This document shows positions 63,916-64,000 of a DNA stretch of 64,000 bases, one piece after another. The translations under genes and the position numbers were made by a program. The stretch is from Xanthobacteraceae bacterium (GTDB lineage: Bacteria > Pseudomonadota > Alphaproteobacteria > Rhizobiales > Xanthobacteraceae). Location of the stretch: contig JANINJ010000006.1 in the NCBI GenBank assembly GCA_024508855.1, forward strand, positions 288,301 to 352,300. Direction: 5' to 3'. The notes under the pieces were generated by a model, which did not search any database, had not been told where the DNA came from, and saw only the letters and a program-made list of their open reading frames with translations. The first letter of the stretch is position 1. The number at the start of each line of letters is the position of its first letter.

Positions 63916-64000
63916 TTATCGCGCCGGTTCGCCGCGAAGCCAGCCGGCACCTTGCGCGTAGAGCGCTTCCACTTCCGACCCCTGAAGCCCCGGCATGTCG
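63916..64000 (-). CDS. C-terminal end of an unidentified protein, cut by the window edge
   Basis: On the minus strand the last 27 codons in the window read DMPGLQGSEVEALYAQGAGW... and stop at TAA (63918-63916), in an open frame that reaches the edge. It is convergent with the TetR gene. Too little is visible to name a family. Confidence 0.45.
   Translation of the reverse strand, partial: DMPGLQGSEVEALYAQGAGWLRGEPAR

Overview
The window is a GC-rich chromosomal segment of an alphaproteobacterium, most likely Hyphomicrobiales, family Nitrobacteraceae (Bradyrhizobium/Rhodopseudomonas/Afipia-like). The reasons are the gene order lptC-lptA-lptB-rpoN-hpf-ptsN, a class II aroA upstream of cmk and rpsA, a FYDLN-type TIGR02300 protein, an Hsp20-DUF1150 pair behind a ROSE-like RNA thermometer, a FzlA-like GST next to uppP and queG, and intergenic palindromic repeats of rhizobial type. 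No rRNA, CRISPR array or intact insertion sequence was seen.

Layout. 1-2456: an RND multidrug pump (permease cut by the window edge, plus adaptor). 2703-6684: aroA-cmk-rpsA on the minus strand. 6830-7851: TIGR02300 gene, tRNA-Ala(GGC) and a broken GIY-YIG nuclease gene. 7873-11397: a class III CoA-transferase, an orphan branched-chain amino acid type binding protein and a DUF6796-like membrane protein. 11481-16246: the glycerol-3-phosphate importer ugpBAEC, preceded by a possible Pho box and interrupted between ugpB and ugpA by a DUF559 nuclease gene bounded by 43-bp inverted repeats. 16282-17234: heat-shock unit (RpoH-type promoter, ROSE-like leader, hsp20, DUF1150, terminator). 17523-19367: ilvD between two copies of one palindromic repeat. 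19633-26554: ptsN, hpf, rpoN, lptB, lptA, lptC and a short RNase D. 26862-32675: a DUF2865 protein, a small Cys/His-rich protein and a CzcB/CzcA-type metal efflux pair. 32780-33999: ArsR regulator, SRPBCC protein and MAPEG protein.

34049-37344 is a 3.3-kb island at tRNA-Leu(CAG). It is bounded by an 18-bp direct repeat of the tRNA 3' end and has lower apparent GC. It carries three HEPN-like genes and an integrase that has lost its catalytic domain.

37568-48503 holds an NDUFA9-like NAD(P)-binding protein, uppP, fzlA, queG, a SnoaL-like protein, an alpha/beta hydrolase and the translation block infC (AUU start), rpmI, rplT, pheS, pheT. 48788-64000 is mixed metabolism and stress: a serine beta-lactamase-like hydrolase, a TauE/SafE exporter, two Tat-type exported enzymes (MBL and amine oxidase), a NlpC/P60-like protein, an aldehyde dehydrogenase with DUF779, an EI24 protein, a divergent DJ-1/GlxA pair, a cupin with an XRE-cupin regulator facing another orphan binding protein across a perfect operator, and a membrane protein facing a TetR regulator across a second perfect operator.

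The two strongest candidates for new biology are the inverted-repeat-bounded DUF559 cassette inside the ugp operon and the three-gene HEPN-like mini-island at tRNA-Leu.
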